Shown here one piece after another: positions 6,965 to 14,801 of a DNA stretch of 37,796 nucleotides. How positions within the stretch are numbered: position 1 is the first letter of the stretch; every line of letters starts with the position of its first letter. Location: positions 1 through 37,796 of the forward strand of contig NZ_JADNOH010000097.1 in the NCBI RefSeq assembly GCF_015557435.1, given 5' to 3'. This stretch comes from Collinsella aerofaciens. Its GTDB lineage: Bacteria; Actinomycetota; Coriobacteriia; Coriobacteriales; Coriobacteriaceae. Below the pieces are notes generated by a model, which saw only the letters and a list, made by a program, of their open reading frames with translations, did not search any database and was not told the DNA's origin. The position numbers and the translations under genes were made by a program.

Positions 6965-8566
6965 CTACGCCAGACGCGGGAACAGCGGATCGCCCTTCTC
7001 GACGGGCTGACCACCAGCAAGCAGGCCCCAAGCGCAAATGCCCTTGAGGTCGTCGGTCGCGGCCTCGTTCTCGCAGGACAGGCGGCGCAGGGCCTCGGCA
7101 GAGGTCTGAGGCATGAGCGGCATCAGCAGGTGAGCGGCAATGCGGATGGCCTCGAGCAGGTTGTAGATCACAAACGCCAGCTCGTCAGCCTTGGCCTCGT
7201 CCTTGGCAAGTGCCCAGGGCTCGGAGTCCTCGATGTAGTGGTTGGCGGCGTGGATGAGCTCCATGACCTCATCCTTGGCTCCGCCGTAATCGAGCACGTC
7301 CATCTTGGCCATGTAGCGGTCGACCAGGCCATCGGCGATCTTTGCCAGCGGGTTGTCGAACGCATCGAACGATGCGGGCTTGGCGGGCGCGCAACCGTCA
7401 AAGTACTTGCCGCTCATGTTGAGCGAACGCGAGATAAGGTTGCCCCAGCTGTTGGCCAGGTCGGCGTTGTAGACCTGCTCCATGCGATCGAAGCTGATGG
7501 CGCCGTCGGTACCGGGAACGACATCGGTCATAAAGTAGTAGCGATAGCCCTCGACGCCCAGCATGTCGATAACGTCCTGCGGAGCGATGGCGTTACCGCG
7601 GCTCTTGGACATCTTCTCGGCCTTGCCGGTCTCGGCATTGCGCACGGTCAGGAAGCCGTGGGCAAAGACGTGCTCGGGCAGGGCCTCGCCGATGGCCATA
7701 AGCATGGCGGGCCAAATGACGCAGTGGAAGCGGATGATGTCCTTACCCACGATGTGGAACTGCGCGGGCCAGCGATAGGCCAGCTCGGCACGCGCCTCGT
7801 CGGTGTCGACACCGTAGCCGACGGCCGTCATATAGTTGAGCAGCGCGTCAAACCATACATAGGTCACATGGCCCTCGTCAAACGGAACCTGGATGCCCCA
7901 GTCAAAGCTCGTGCGACTCACGGAAAGGTCGTTGAGGCCGCCCTCGACAAAGCTGCGAACCTCGTTCATGCGGAACGCAGGCTCGACAAAGTCGGGGTGC
8001 TCGTCATAGAGCTTGAGAAGCTTGTCCTGGAAGGCGGAAAGCTTAAAGAAGTAGGACTCCTCCTGGACGCGCTCAAGCGGACGGTGGCAGTCGGGGCATA
8101 GATGCTGGCCGACGCTGCCGTACTCCTCGTCGCCCTTCTGGACCTGCGTATCGGTGAAGTAGGTCTCGTCAGGCACGCAATACCAACCGTCGTAGCTGCC
8201 CTTATACAGATAGCCGGACTCCTTCATGCGCTCCCACAGGTACTGCACGGCATGATGCTGGCGCGGCTCGGTGGTGCGGATGAAGTCGTCGTTGGAGATC
8301 TCGAGCTTGCTCCAAAGCTCCTTGAAGTGCGGAGCCTGGCTGTCGGTCCACTCCTGCGGCGTCATGCCATGCTTGGCTGCGGCCTCGGCGACCTTCTCGC
8401 CGTGCTCGTCCATGCCGGTCAGGAACTTGACGTTATAGCCGGCGGAGCGGCGATAGCGAGCCTGAACGTCGGCGATGATGGTGGAATAAGCCGTGCCCAG
8501 GTGCGGATCGGCGTTGACGTAGTAGATGGGCGTCGTGATAAAGAACGAAGGCTTGCTTTGATCCAT
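6965..8566 (-). CDS. metG: Methionyl-tRNA synthetase
   Basis: Charges elongator and initiator tRNA-Met. The 533-residue class I enzyme has the HIGH-type motif as PHLG (21-24) and KMSKS at 318-322. The zinc-knuckle insert has Cys130, Cys157, Cys160 and His161 (CPDCH), so only part of a four-cysteine knuckle is kept. It lacks the C-terminal EMAP/Trbp111-like tRNA-binding extension, which is common in the short bacterial form. The start follows GGAGG at a spacing of 9. It lies downstream of rsmI and upstream of rsmA on the same strand. Confidence 0.97.
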   Translation of the reverse strand: MDQSKPSFFITTPIYYVNADPHLGTAYSTIIADVQARYRRSAGYNVKFLTGMDEHGEKVAEAAAKHGMTPQEWTDSQAPHFKELWSKLEISNDDFIRTTEPRQHHAVQYLWERMKESGYLYKGSYDGWYCVPDETYFTDTQVQKGDEEYGSVGQHLCPDCHRPLERVQEESYFFKLSAFQDKLLKLYDEHPDFVEPAFRMNEVRSFVEGGLNDLSVSRTSFDWGIQVPFDEGHVTYVWFDALLNYMTAVGYGVDTDEARAELAYRWPAQFHIVGKDIIRFHCVIWPAMLMAIGEALPEHVFAHGFLTVRNAETGKAEKMSKSRGNAIAPQDVIDMLGVEGYRYYFMTDVVPGTDGAISFDRMEQVYNADLANSWGNLISRSLNMSGKYFDGCAPAKPASFDAFDNPLAKIADGLVDRYMAKMDVLDYGGAKDEVMELIHAANHYIEDSEPWALAKDEAKADELAFVIYNLLEAIRIAAHLLMPLMPQTSAEALRRLSCENEAATDDLKGICAWGLLAGGQPVEKGDPLFPRLA

Positions 8567-8635
8567 GGGGTTTGTCCTCCAGAAAAACGTTGCATACAGG
8601 GGATGATTCTAGCGCAAGGGCTGGATATCCTCCAT

Positions 8636-9514
8636 CTATTGCATATCGAGCACCATGGCATAGACATCGCGCTTGCGGCGCGAATACTTCTGAGACAGGC
8701 GCTTGGCCACCGCAGAGGCGGGCTCCCCCTCCTCGAGCGCGGTGCGGATATCCTCGCGCAGGGCATCGTCGGGATCCGCTACCGCAGCGCCAACCGGCGC
8801 GATGCCGGCCTCCTCGTCCTCGCTCGGCGGCGCGATGACCAGCGCAATCTCGCCCTTTACCTCGCCGCGAGCACGCAGCTCCTCGGCAAGCTGGTCAGCG
8901 GGCCCGCGCAAGACCTCCTCGTGCAGCTTGGTGAGTTCGCGGCAGACGGCAAGCTCACGCTGGGGAAAGACCTCCGCCACGGCCTCGAGCGTCGCCACGA
9001 TGCGATGTGGAGACTCGTAGAAGATGAGTGCGCCGGGCACCACGGCAAGGCGCTGCAAACGGCGCACACGGTCGCCGTGCTTTCGGCCCAAAAAGCCCTC
9101 GAAGAAAAAATGCTCGCAGGGAATGCCGGACGAAACGAGTGCCGTGACGCAAGCAGAGGGTCCGGGAATAACTTCGACAGGCACATCGGCCTCACGCGCC
9201 GCCTCGACCAGCGCCTGGCCGGGATCGGACACGCTCGGCATGCCGGCGTCCGAGGCAAAGGCGAGGGTCTCCCCCGCCAGCAGACGGTCGACCAGGCCGG
9301 CAGCGCGGCTAGCGATCACATTCTCGTCGCAACGGACAAGCGGCTTGGAAATACCCAGGTGCATCAGCAGCTTTGACGTCACACGCGTGTCTTCGCAGCA
9401 AATGGCATCGGCGGCGGCAAAAGCCTCGCCAACGCGCGAGGACAGGTCGCCTAGGTTGCCGATGGGCGTGCCGACCACATAGAGTTTGCCCGTATGGGCG
9501 CTGTTTTGCGTCAT
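8636..9514 (-). CDS. rsmI: 16S rRNA C1402 2'-O-methyltransferase
   Basis: A tetrapyrrole-methylase-fold enzyme that 2'-O-methylates C1402 in the decoding centre of 16S rRNA. The 292-residue product shows VVGTPIGNLGDLSSR, CEDTRVTSKLL, SDAGMPSVSDPG, EVIPGPSACVTAL, FEGFLGRKHGDR and FYESPHRI, all RsmI signatures. The C-terminal 50 residues carry a helical tail ending in KRLSQKYSRRKRDVYAM, typical of the family. The ribosome site is weak (AGGTTG). It begins 6 bases after the stop of the GH5-like gene, suggesting co-transcription and translational coupling. Confidence 0.97.
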   Translation of the reverse strand: MTQNSAHTGKLYVVGTPIGNLGDLSSRVGEAFAAADAICCEDTRVTSKLLMHLGISKPLVRCDENVIASRAAGLVDRLLAGETLAFASDAGMPSVSDPGQALVEAAREADVPVEVIPGPSACVTALVSSGIPCEHFFFEGFLGRKHGDRVRRLQRLAVVPGALIFYESPHRIVATLEAVAEVFPQRELAVCRELTKLHEEVLRGPADQLAEELRARGEVKGEIALVIAPPSEDEEAGIAPVGAAVADPDDALREDIRTALEEGEPASAVAKRLSQKYSRRKRDVYAMVLDMQ

Positions 9515-9520
9515 ATCAAC

Positions 9521-10582
9521 CTATTCAATCATGCCGCGCTCGAGCGTACCGAGCGCCGCGCGGGCGTCCCATGCTGCAATGCGCTTCTCGGTCTTCCACG
9601 TTTGGAAGAACCAACCGGCAGCCGGCGCAAACGAAGCCAGCTGGTTGGCGATAAACACGCGCTCGTAGGCATTGCGGCCCTCGGGCGTAACCGACGAGTT
9701 AGCAAAGATCGCCGCGCCCGACCATTCGCCCACCAGCACGGGGAACCCAGTCGAAATCGCCTCTTTAAGCTCGCGCTTGTTACGCGAAATCGCCGTCGTC
9801 AGCCCGCGGGGGCTCGTGATGTCGAGCGCATACTCGTCGCGGTAATGGTACAGGTGAAGGTCCATGTAGACGTTCTTGTACTTGGCGCCGCGCATAAAAT
9901 GCTTCCACTCGCTGGGATGCCCCGACGACGAGAAGACGACGATCTTATCCTCGGGCATATACGAACGGACGAGCTCGTAGGCATCGCGATAGAAATTGCG
10001 CAGGTAGTGAGCAGGAATGCCATCCGTCATGGTGAAGAGGCTCTTGCGAACGCTCATCTGCGGCGTGTCCAGCAGCTCAATGCCCAGCAGGCTCTCGGCC
10101 TCGCCATAGCGATCGGCCAAGCGCTCGAGCACGTCGAGTGCGACATGACGGCCGTTGGTGGACGAATGCCACTCGGCAACAGCCTCTGGCGTGGCGGGCG
10201 AATCATTGGAATCGCCCTGGCCACCGGGCACAGTTGCTAGATCAAGCAGCACGCGGATGTCGTACTTGGCAGCCCACTCAATCGCACGGTCAATGTAGTC
10301 GACAACCGAGATGTAGGACGCATCGGACTCCTGCGAGCCAAAGGCATACCAGGGCACCGGCAGACGCACGGCATTGAGACCGATCTGCGCCATGCGACGG
10401 AAATCGTCCTCGCTCACAAACGTCTCGTAATGACGGCGCATGCGCTCGTTATAGGCGGCGGTGCCCATGGCCTCCTGCAGCTCGGCCGCGTTGGATGCAC
10501 CGGTCGCCGCGTATAGCGACGGGGTCACCCAAGGCTCGGGAATAAACCAGCCAGAGAGATTAACGCCGAGTATCCTCTCCAT
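9521..10582 (-). CDS. GH5-like protein lacking the catalytic acid/base
   Basis: A 353-residue (beta/alpha)8 protein of glycoside hydrolase family 5, closest in motifs to fungal exo-1,3-beta-glucanases: GVNLSGWFIPEPWVTPSL at the start, GLNAVRLPVPW around Arg73, GIELL at 167-171, DLHLYHY at 241-247 and VGEWSGA with the nucleophile Glu286. The general acid/base position, normally NEP after GIELL, reads Asp172-Thr173-Pro174, so the catalytic glutamate is replaced by threonine. The conserved histidine of the DLH motif is Ala116. There is no signal peptide, so it appears cytoplasmic. It may be a weak or altered hydrolase or a non-catalytic carbohydrate binder. The start at 10582 follows AAGGGGGCAGTG. 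An upstream in-frame extension would run through noncoding repeats. Confidence 0.85.
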   Translation of the reverse strand: MERILGVNLSGWFIPEPWVTPSLYAATGASNAAELQEAMGTAAYNERMRRHYETFVSEDDFRRMAQIGLNAVRLPVPWYAFGSQESDASYISVVDYIDRAIEWAAKYDIRVLLDLATVPGGQGDSNDSPATPEAVAEWHSSTNGRHVALDVLERLADRYGEAESLLGIELLDTPQMSVRKSLFTMTDGIPAHYLRNFYRDAYELVRSYMPEDKIVVFSSSGHPSEWKHFMRGAKYKNVYMDLHLYHYRDEYALDITSPRGLTTAISRNKRELKEAISTGFPVLVGEWSGAAIFANSSVTPEGRNAYERVFIANQLASFAPAAGWFFQTWKTEKRIAAWDARAALGTLERGMIE

Positions 10583-10601
10583 CACTGCCCCCTTCGGATC
10601 G

Positions 10602-10618
10602 TGCAGGCCGAGCCTGCA
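10602..10618 (-). other. Hairpin in the GH5 leader
   Basis: TGCAGGC-CGA-GCCTGCA is a perfect 7-bp hairpin in the predicted 65-nt 5' leader of the GH5-like gene, 20 bases before its start codon. There is no U run, so it is not a terminator. It could stabilise the mRNA or affect translation. Confidence 0.45.
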
Positions 10619-10647
10619 TCGTATTGCATAGGAAAAGTATCGTTTTG

Positions 10648-10684
10648 AGTATACCCGCGCGTGCGGACAGACGACCGAACGGTC
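10648..10684 (-). promoter_or_regulatory. Promoter with TetR-like palindrome for the GH5-rsmI run
   Basis: TATACT on the minus strand (10653-10648) is a consensus-like -10 about 65 bp before the GH5 start. The -35 region has no good match. GACCG-AA-CGGTC at 10673-10684 is a perfect inverted repeat placed at about -35 to -25 from that -10. The ACCG-N2-CGGT form is common for TetR-family operators. No regulator gene is adjacent. Confidence 0.45.
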
Positions 10685-10768
10685 TGTAAAGTGGCGCAAA
10701 AGCGGGAGGAATATCTGGGCGGGCCCGAGATGGCGCGCCGAGATGTACATATGCGCCGGAAGTAGGCG

Positions 10769-10954
10769 GCCGAAAAGCGCATCCCGTTCTGAGCGCGGGA
10801 TCTGGGACGCAGTTTCCGCCAAAGACCGCAAAAGGAAAGCACATCCCATTCTGACGCCGGATTCCGGGTCGCGCTTTCCCAAGCGGCCTCAAAGCGGAAA
10901 ACGCATCCCACTCTGAAGCCAAATTCCGGGACGCAATTTCCGCAGAGCCCTCAA
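10769..10954. repeat. Three tandem 62-bp palindromic repeats
   Basis: Units at 10769-10830, 10831-10892 and 10893-10954 have an exact 62-bp period; for example CATCCC falls at 10780, 10842 and 10904. Each unit folds on itself: GGAAA-CGCATCCC on the left pairs with GGGACGC-TTTCC on the right around CTGA-GCC-ATTC. The copies differ at many positions but keep the pairing. The period is not a multiple of three, so the array is not coding. It fills most of the 416-bp gap between the GH5 promoter and tRNA-Phe; the rest of that gap is unassigned. Confidence 0.85.
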
Positions 10955-10956
10955 TA

Positions 10957-10985
10957 AAAGAAAAGGACCCCTTTGCAGAGGTCCT
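10957..10985 (-). terminator. Terminator of tRNA-Phe
   Basis: On the minus strand AGGACC (10985-10980) pairs with GGTCCT (10969-10964) and is followed by TTTTCTTTT. It lies 13 bases downstream of the tRNA 3' end and directly abuts the 62-bp repeat array. Confidence 0.8.
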
Positions 10986-10998
10986 AGTCAATTCAAGG

Positions 10999-11071
<73 letters not shown>

Positions 11072-11103
11072 ATTTGAGGTGTGCCTTGTTTCAAGGCTTG
11101 ATT

Positions 11104-11131
11104 AGTATAACCAAGGACGCGTTCCGGTCAA
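11104..11131 (-). promoter_or_regulatory. Promoter of tRNA-Phe
   Basis: TTGACC (11131-11126) and TATACT (11109-11104) on the minus strand with a 16-bp spacer, 33 bp before the tRNA 5' end. Close to consensus at both hexamers. Confidence 0.8.
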
Positions 11132-11194
11132 CCGAGAATTTTAAAAAAGTTTTTGGGCACAGCCTCGGTTCTATAAATCGGCACGTCAGAGGCA

Positions 11195-11482
11195 TCAGCC
11201 GGCAGCAAGAAGTTTTTCACTCAGAGCCGCACGGGCAAACTCACTTGGCGTCATCCCCTCGGCAGCCGCCCGTCGACGAATGGCCTCCTTCATTCCCAGA
11301 GGAATCTTGACCGACAGCGTTGCCGTCCCCTCACCTGAGAGCGGGGGCCGTCCATGCACGATCCCACCAACGGTGTGTTCGCCATCCGGAAACTCTCCGC
11401 GCTCGTACGACTCGCACCACGCGTCAATCATTTCATCCGTTACAACCTGACCATTAGCGGCCGTATACGTCTTGCCCATCAT
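11195..11482 (-). CDS. Ribbon-helix-helix antitoxin, putative
   Basis: A 95-residue protein. The C-terminal part, TATLSVKIPLGMKEAIRRR followed by a helix-turn and SEFARAALSEKLL, is a ribbon-helix-helix (CopG/Arc type) DNA-binding fold. The N-terminal half, with ITDE-like VVTDEMIDAWCESYERGEFP and GRPPLSGEG, matches the toxin-neutralising region seen in actinobacterial antitoxins. The ATG overlaps the stop of the upstream gene by 4 bases (ATGA), typical of a coupled toxin-antitoxin pair. The toxin-first order resembles BrnTA and HigBA. The likely role is to neutralise the neighbouring protein and repress the shared promoter at 11760-11785. The pairing is inferred from fold and layout. Confidence 0.75.
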   Translation of the reverse strand: MMGKTYTAANGQVVTDEMIDAWCESYERGEFPDGEHTVGGIVHGRPPLSGEGTATLSVKIPLGMKEAIRRRAAAEGMTPSEFARAALSEKLLAAG

Positions 11483-11745
11483 CGACCCCTTTGCCGAGCC
11501 TGTTCAATCTCCTGCCAAAATTTCTTCTGGACTGGAGACAAGGCATGAATGATAAGCCACCCACGGACAAGCTCGACCGCGACAAGCTCCACGCTTCGTC
11601 CGTCTGAGAGCCATCCAATTGCAAGCCATCTCGGCGGCTCGTCCTTCGGCTCGCGACGAATGCACTCAGTAACCGCAAGCCAAGCGCTAAGCACCTGCTT
11701 TTCCGTCAGGTGCTTTTTAGCGTTGGGATGGATCTCAACATCCAT
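11479..11745 (-). CDS. BrnT/RelE-like toxin, putative
   Basis: An 88-residue protein starting MDVEIHPNAKKHLTEKQVLS, with conserved RWLAIGWLSDGRSVELVAVE and IIHALSPVQKKFWQEI. The arrangement of a short N-terminal helical part and a four-strand sheet ending in a basic helix fits small mRNA-interferase-type toxins encoded upstream of ribbon-helix-helix antitoxins in actinobacteria. The exact family is not certain. The ATG at 11745 was chosen because GGAGGAG lies 8 bases upstream; the open frame extends further without a ribosome site. The stop overlaps the antitoxin start. Confidence 0.68.
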   Translation of the reverse strand: MDVEIHPNAKKHLTEKQVLSAWLAVTECIRREPKDEPPRWLAIGWLSDGRSVELVAVELVRGWLIIHALSPVQKKFWQEIEQARQRGR

Positions 11746-11759
11746 GCATCTTCTCCTCC

Positions 11760-11785
11760 ATCTTACCCAATTTCGTATGACGAAA
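11760..11785 (-). promoter_or_regulatory. Operator and -10 of the toxin-antitoxin pair
   Basis: TTTCGT-ATG-ACGAAA at 11771-11785 is a perfect inverted repeat 26 bp before the toxin start. TAAGAT on the minus strand (11765-11760) follows as a possible -10. A palindrome in the promoter spacer is what an autoregulating ribbon-helix-helix antitoxin would bind. Confidence 0.5.
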
Positions 11786-11803
11786 GTCCACTGTCGCCAA
11801 TTC

Positions 11804-12163
11804 TTAAGCCGGCACGCGTTGGAGAGCAGGAGTCGAAACAATGATTGAAGGACGCTCTAGTACGGCCCAGGCGCCGAGGCAGGAGCACATGCGCCAAGGA
11901 CGAACGTTTTCGTAGCGCGCGAGGATATTGCCGTCGCGATCGATGAAGGCGATGTCGATGGGATAGGCCATAAAACACGTATGGACCGAAGAGCAGCATG
12001 GAAACGCCATGACGAGCGACAGGCCGTTGGCGGCAACCGGACGCCGTCCCAGCATGCCGCGCAGGCGCACGACAAACGACTCCGCCACCACAAACTCGGC
12101 CGGCGTCCAACCCAGCCTATTGAGTGCCCGCGCGTAGGCGATGTAGGACGAGACCGCGGTCAC
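11804..12163 (-). CDS. DUF192 family protein at the end of the Tad operon
   Basis: A 119-residue protein with the DUF192 pattern: an N-terminal strand segment VVAESFVVRLRGMLGRRP, then MAFPCCSSVHTCFMAYPIDIAFIDRDGNILARYENVRPW. DUF192 proteins form a small beta-barrel and are mostly of unknown function. They recur beside Tad pilus genes in actinobacteria. Unlike many members it has no evident signal peptide. GTG at 12163 is the likely start: it overlaps the preceding stop codon as GTGA and follows GGGGGTGG. Three cysteines cluster in the middle (CC and C within 8 residues). It ends the operon; no clear terminator is visible before the toxin promoter. Confidence 0.8.
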   Translation of the reverse strand: MTAVSSYIAYARALNRLGWTPAEFVVAESFVVRLRGMLGRRPVAANGLSLVMAFPCCSSVHTCFMAYPIDIAFIDRDGNILARYENVRPWRMCSCLGAWAVLERPSIIVSTPALQRVPA

Positions 12164-12636
12164 ATGACCACCCCCGGATGCCATGGATCGACCGTCACCG
12201 CGCGCTCGTGCGACAACGTTGTCGGCGCCCCCAGCGGAACGCCAGCGATGCTGAGAGAAGTCGGCCACGGCTCATAGTGCATGGTGCAGGTGTAGGTCCT
12301 AAACGTACCGGATAGGGAGAGCAGGCCACCATCTGATGCCTTCGCGCCTTGCTCGCTCGACACTTCGATCTGCAAGTCATAGCCTTCCATGGCATTCAGA
12401 ATTTGAGTCTGGACCGTCGCCGAGGCATCGGCAGAGCTTTCGTCGCCCTCCCCCTCCGACGCCACGGCATGCGCTAGCACGATGTCGGGCACCACGCGGT
12501 CGAAGCGCGCGACAGCGCCGGCAAAGATCATGACGTTGTACACGATGAGTGCCAGCACCAGCAAAACGGGCGTAACCACTGCCATCTCCACCGTCGCTTG
12601 GGCGCGCTCCTCGCGCAGACGCATGCGGATACTCAT
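12160..12636 (-). CDS. TadE-like minor pilin protein (second)
   Basis: A 158-residue protein. The N-terminus MSIRMRLREERAQATVEMA leads into a hydrophobic helix (about residues 16-45, VVTPVLLVLALIVYNVMIFAG), the class III prepilin-like TadE signature. The rest is an exported domain with two tandem strand-rich stretches and a single cysteine (TYTCTMHY). It would be a minor pseudopilin or assembly factor of the Flp pilus, anchored in the membrane. The start codon overlaps the upstream stop as TAATG. Confidence 0.85.
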   Translation of the reverse strand: MSIRMRLREERAQATVEMAVVTPVLLVLALIVYNVMIFAGAVARFDRVVPDIVLAHAVASEGEGDESSADASATVQTQILNAMEGYDLQIEVSSEQGAKASDGGLLSLSGTFRTYTCTMHYEPWPTSLSIAGVPLGAPTTLSHERAVTVDPWHPGVVM

Positions 12637-14801
12637 TACGACCCACCGCCCAGAGCGCCAACCAGCGTGGCGACATCGACGGTGAGCGGGATGGAACCGC
12701 CGCCGGGCAGAGGAATCTCCGCAAGTGTGAACACCGTACCGCTAATGGTGCGTTCGACTTGATATTCCAACGCCTCGCAAAGCGCCTTGGGATCGGTCAC
12801 GCCCAACGGAATACTTCGCAGTTTGTCTTGCGCTTGAGAGAGACCCGCAATGTCAGACCCCGGACTCTTAATGACGTTGGCAGAATCGGTCAGCACCGGC
12901 TTTCGCAGGCGCAAGTCGCACGGCTCCAAGCCCAGCGCCGCCACGGACGCCGAAACGGTATCGCCGAGCCACGATGCAATGGAGCCCAGCGCGCCACTGC
13001 TCCCTCCCAGGCCATCGATCATCTCATCCATAAGCTCGTCGGCCGAGCCCTGAATGTCTCCGTATCCCACAAGCAGCCGTCCCCAAACATCCATGACGCC
13101 ATCGAGTACGCCGGCAACGCCACCCGAACGCTCCTCCAGCGTCGAGAAAAACCGCGAGAGAACGTTGTTCTGCGCCGTCGCGTCATCGGGCGCCAGCACC
13201 GCAGCAGAGATCGCGCCGCGATCGCCAAGCCTGACTGTCGTGTTAAACGAAGAGTTGAGCTCATCGGGGCTCGAGATGGCACCCGAAACCGCAAAGGCAG
13301 CCACGCCGTTGCGACCGGGCGGGGCGATACGCGGACGCTCGCCCGAAAGCGCTTTAATGGCCTGGTCAAACGCGTTGCCCGCACGGTCAGCCTCGTCCTC
13401 GGTCTGGCGCATGAGCTCGAGCTCTTTGTTGCGGCATTCGACGTAGTCTTCCAGAGCGTCTTTAAACTTGTCAAAGTGATACTCGAAGCCGTTTTCGATA
13501 GAGGTTGAAGGCGCCGCAACAGCACCAAGCGACGAAACGCCAAAATGGCATTTGCTGCATTTATCCTGTCCATCGTAATCGGCAACCGAAGCAAATCCGC
13601 TCGGCGTCCCTTTCTTATAGTTAGGGCAGGTCGTCCCGTAATGCAGATACGCCTTGTCATCGTTCACGCTCGTCGGCCACACCGCATCGGTATAGAGTTC
13701 CGTCGCCCGAACCTCATCAGAGTTGCGCGGCAGCAGCGGAATAAAGGAGGAAACCCTGTCTCCGTTCTCGGTTATATGTGCCCGATCGACCTCCGCGCTC
13801 GCATAGATATAAAACGCCTTACGCGCCGCAGACTCTGCCTTCATCTCGACACTCGAGCCGTGGGGCTTCTCATTTGTCAGACGCCAATGGTAGTAGTCCT
13901 TCGCGCGATCAAGGGCAACTTGGGGCTCCCACGTAACGCTCGATGAGTAATGCGGATTTTGAACACCGGAGAGATCCGTTAGGCTTTTCGCACGCCCCCA
14001 CATGCAAGAACAGCTGCCGACCGAGCCCTTGTCAGACCCACCACAATCCGCCAGCCAAGCACGCTCTTTAGCCTTCGCCGTGTCCTCAGAAGCCTTCCGC
14101 AGCTCCTCGGCCGCACACTCTAAATCATCTGATGTGTCTTTAATGGCATCGGTCGAGATCTCGGACCCCTCGAGCGCAGCGAAGTCAGACTCGGATGTCC
14201 TGGGCACGGCAAGCGCCGTACCGGTATAGGTCACACTATCGGTATCCTGCGCCGACACCGCCTGCGTGGCACGCGCGGCGATCAGATACGGCAGAGCCGT
14301 CTCGATTTTCTGTAAGCCTTCCGATGCGCTTTTGGCAAACTTGTTGCGCGTTTTAATGATCTCAATCCCGGTGTCGACCATATTGCCGGCAACCGGCTCG
14401 GTACCCGGGATGAGGATGGCGACCAGGCCCGTCCCGATCGTGGCAAACCCCGCCAGCCCCAGACTCAAGATGCTCGCATCAACCACCGTGGCAGCCGTGT
14501 GATAGGACGACACTACGTTGGCACCCGCCAGCGCGCCGCTATCAGCCGCCACCTGGGTATCCCCGGCACGCGACATGCTCCATATCGCCGCGGTCGACGA
14601 AAACAGCAGCGTGAGCACCACCAAGATGACCACCGCAGAGGAGAGCGTGGTGTAGGCACCGTCTTCGATAAACAGGTCGATACCGGCTCGACCCATAAAG
14701 CCGCCTCGTTTGCGGAGAGCGCCTGGTCGACGGCGGGCCGCAAACCCTTGCGTCACCCGCAACAGGCAGCGCCTAATCCCATGCAGCAATCCACGAATCA
14801 T
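12636..14801 (-). CDS. TadG-like Tad pilus protein, cysteine-bearing
   Basis: A 721-residue protein with a basic N-terminal tail, one transmembrane helix (AVVILVVLTLLFSSTAAIW, from about residue 57) and then QVAADSGALAGANVV, the TadG/Flp-assembly N-terminal signature (PF13400 type). A second hydrophobic stretch (LSLGLAGFATIGTGLVAILI) follows. The long exported part has charged helices and several cysteines, including CGGSDKGSVGSCSC and DKCSKCHFG, the latter a CxxCH motif. It is larger than typical TadG. The ATG at 14801 follows GGAGGGAGATT and overlaps the upstream gene by 29 bases; an ATG 35 codons later is an alternative. The role is probably a pilus-tip or anchoring adhesin-like component, by position. 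Confidence 0.78.
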   Translation of the reverse strand: MIRGLLHGIRRCLLRVTQGFAARRRPGALRKRGGFMGRAGIDLFIEDGAYTTLSSAVVILVVLTLLFSSTAAIWSMSRAGDTQVAADSGALAGANVVSSYHTAATVVDASILSLGLAGFATIGTGLVAILIPGTEPVAGNMVDTGIEIIKTRNKFAKSASEGLQKIETALPYLIAARATQAVSAQDTDSVTYTGTALAVPRTSESDFAALEGSEISTDAIKDTSDDLECAAEELRKASEDTAKAKERAWLADCGGSDKGSVGSCSCMWGRAKSLTDLSGVQNPHYSSSVTWEPQVALDRAKDYYHWRLTNEKPHGSSVEMKAESAARKAFYIYASAEVDRAHITENGDRVSSFIPLLPRNSDEVRATELYTDAVWPTSVNDDKAYLHYGTTCPNYKKGTPSGFASVADYDGQDKCSKCHFGVSSLGAVAAPSTSIENGFEYHFDKFKDALEDYVECRNKELELMRQTEDEADRAGNAFDQAIKALSGERPRIAPPGRNGVAAFAVSGAISSPDELNSSFNTTVRLGDRGAISAAVLAPDDATAQNNVLSRFFSTLEERSGGVAGVLDGVMDVWGRLLVGYGDIQGSADELMDEMIDGLGGSSGALGSIASWLGDTVSASVAALGLEPCDLRLRKPVLTDSANVIKSPGSDIAGLSQAQDKLRSIPLGVTDPKALCEALEYQVERTISGTVFTLAEIPLPGGGSIPLTVDVATLVGALGGGS

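Noticed and set aside
10769..10954. CRISPR array
   Set aside because: The repeats are contiguous, palindromic over their whole length and without unique spacers; no cas genes nearby.
10583..10991. N-terminal extension of the GH5-like gene and an overlapping open frame
   Set aside because: They read through the 62-bp repeats, whose period is not a multiple of three; the true start at 10582 has a clear ribosome site.
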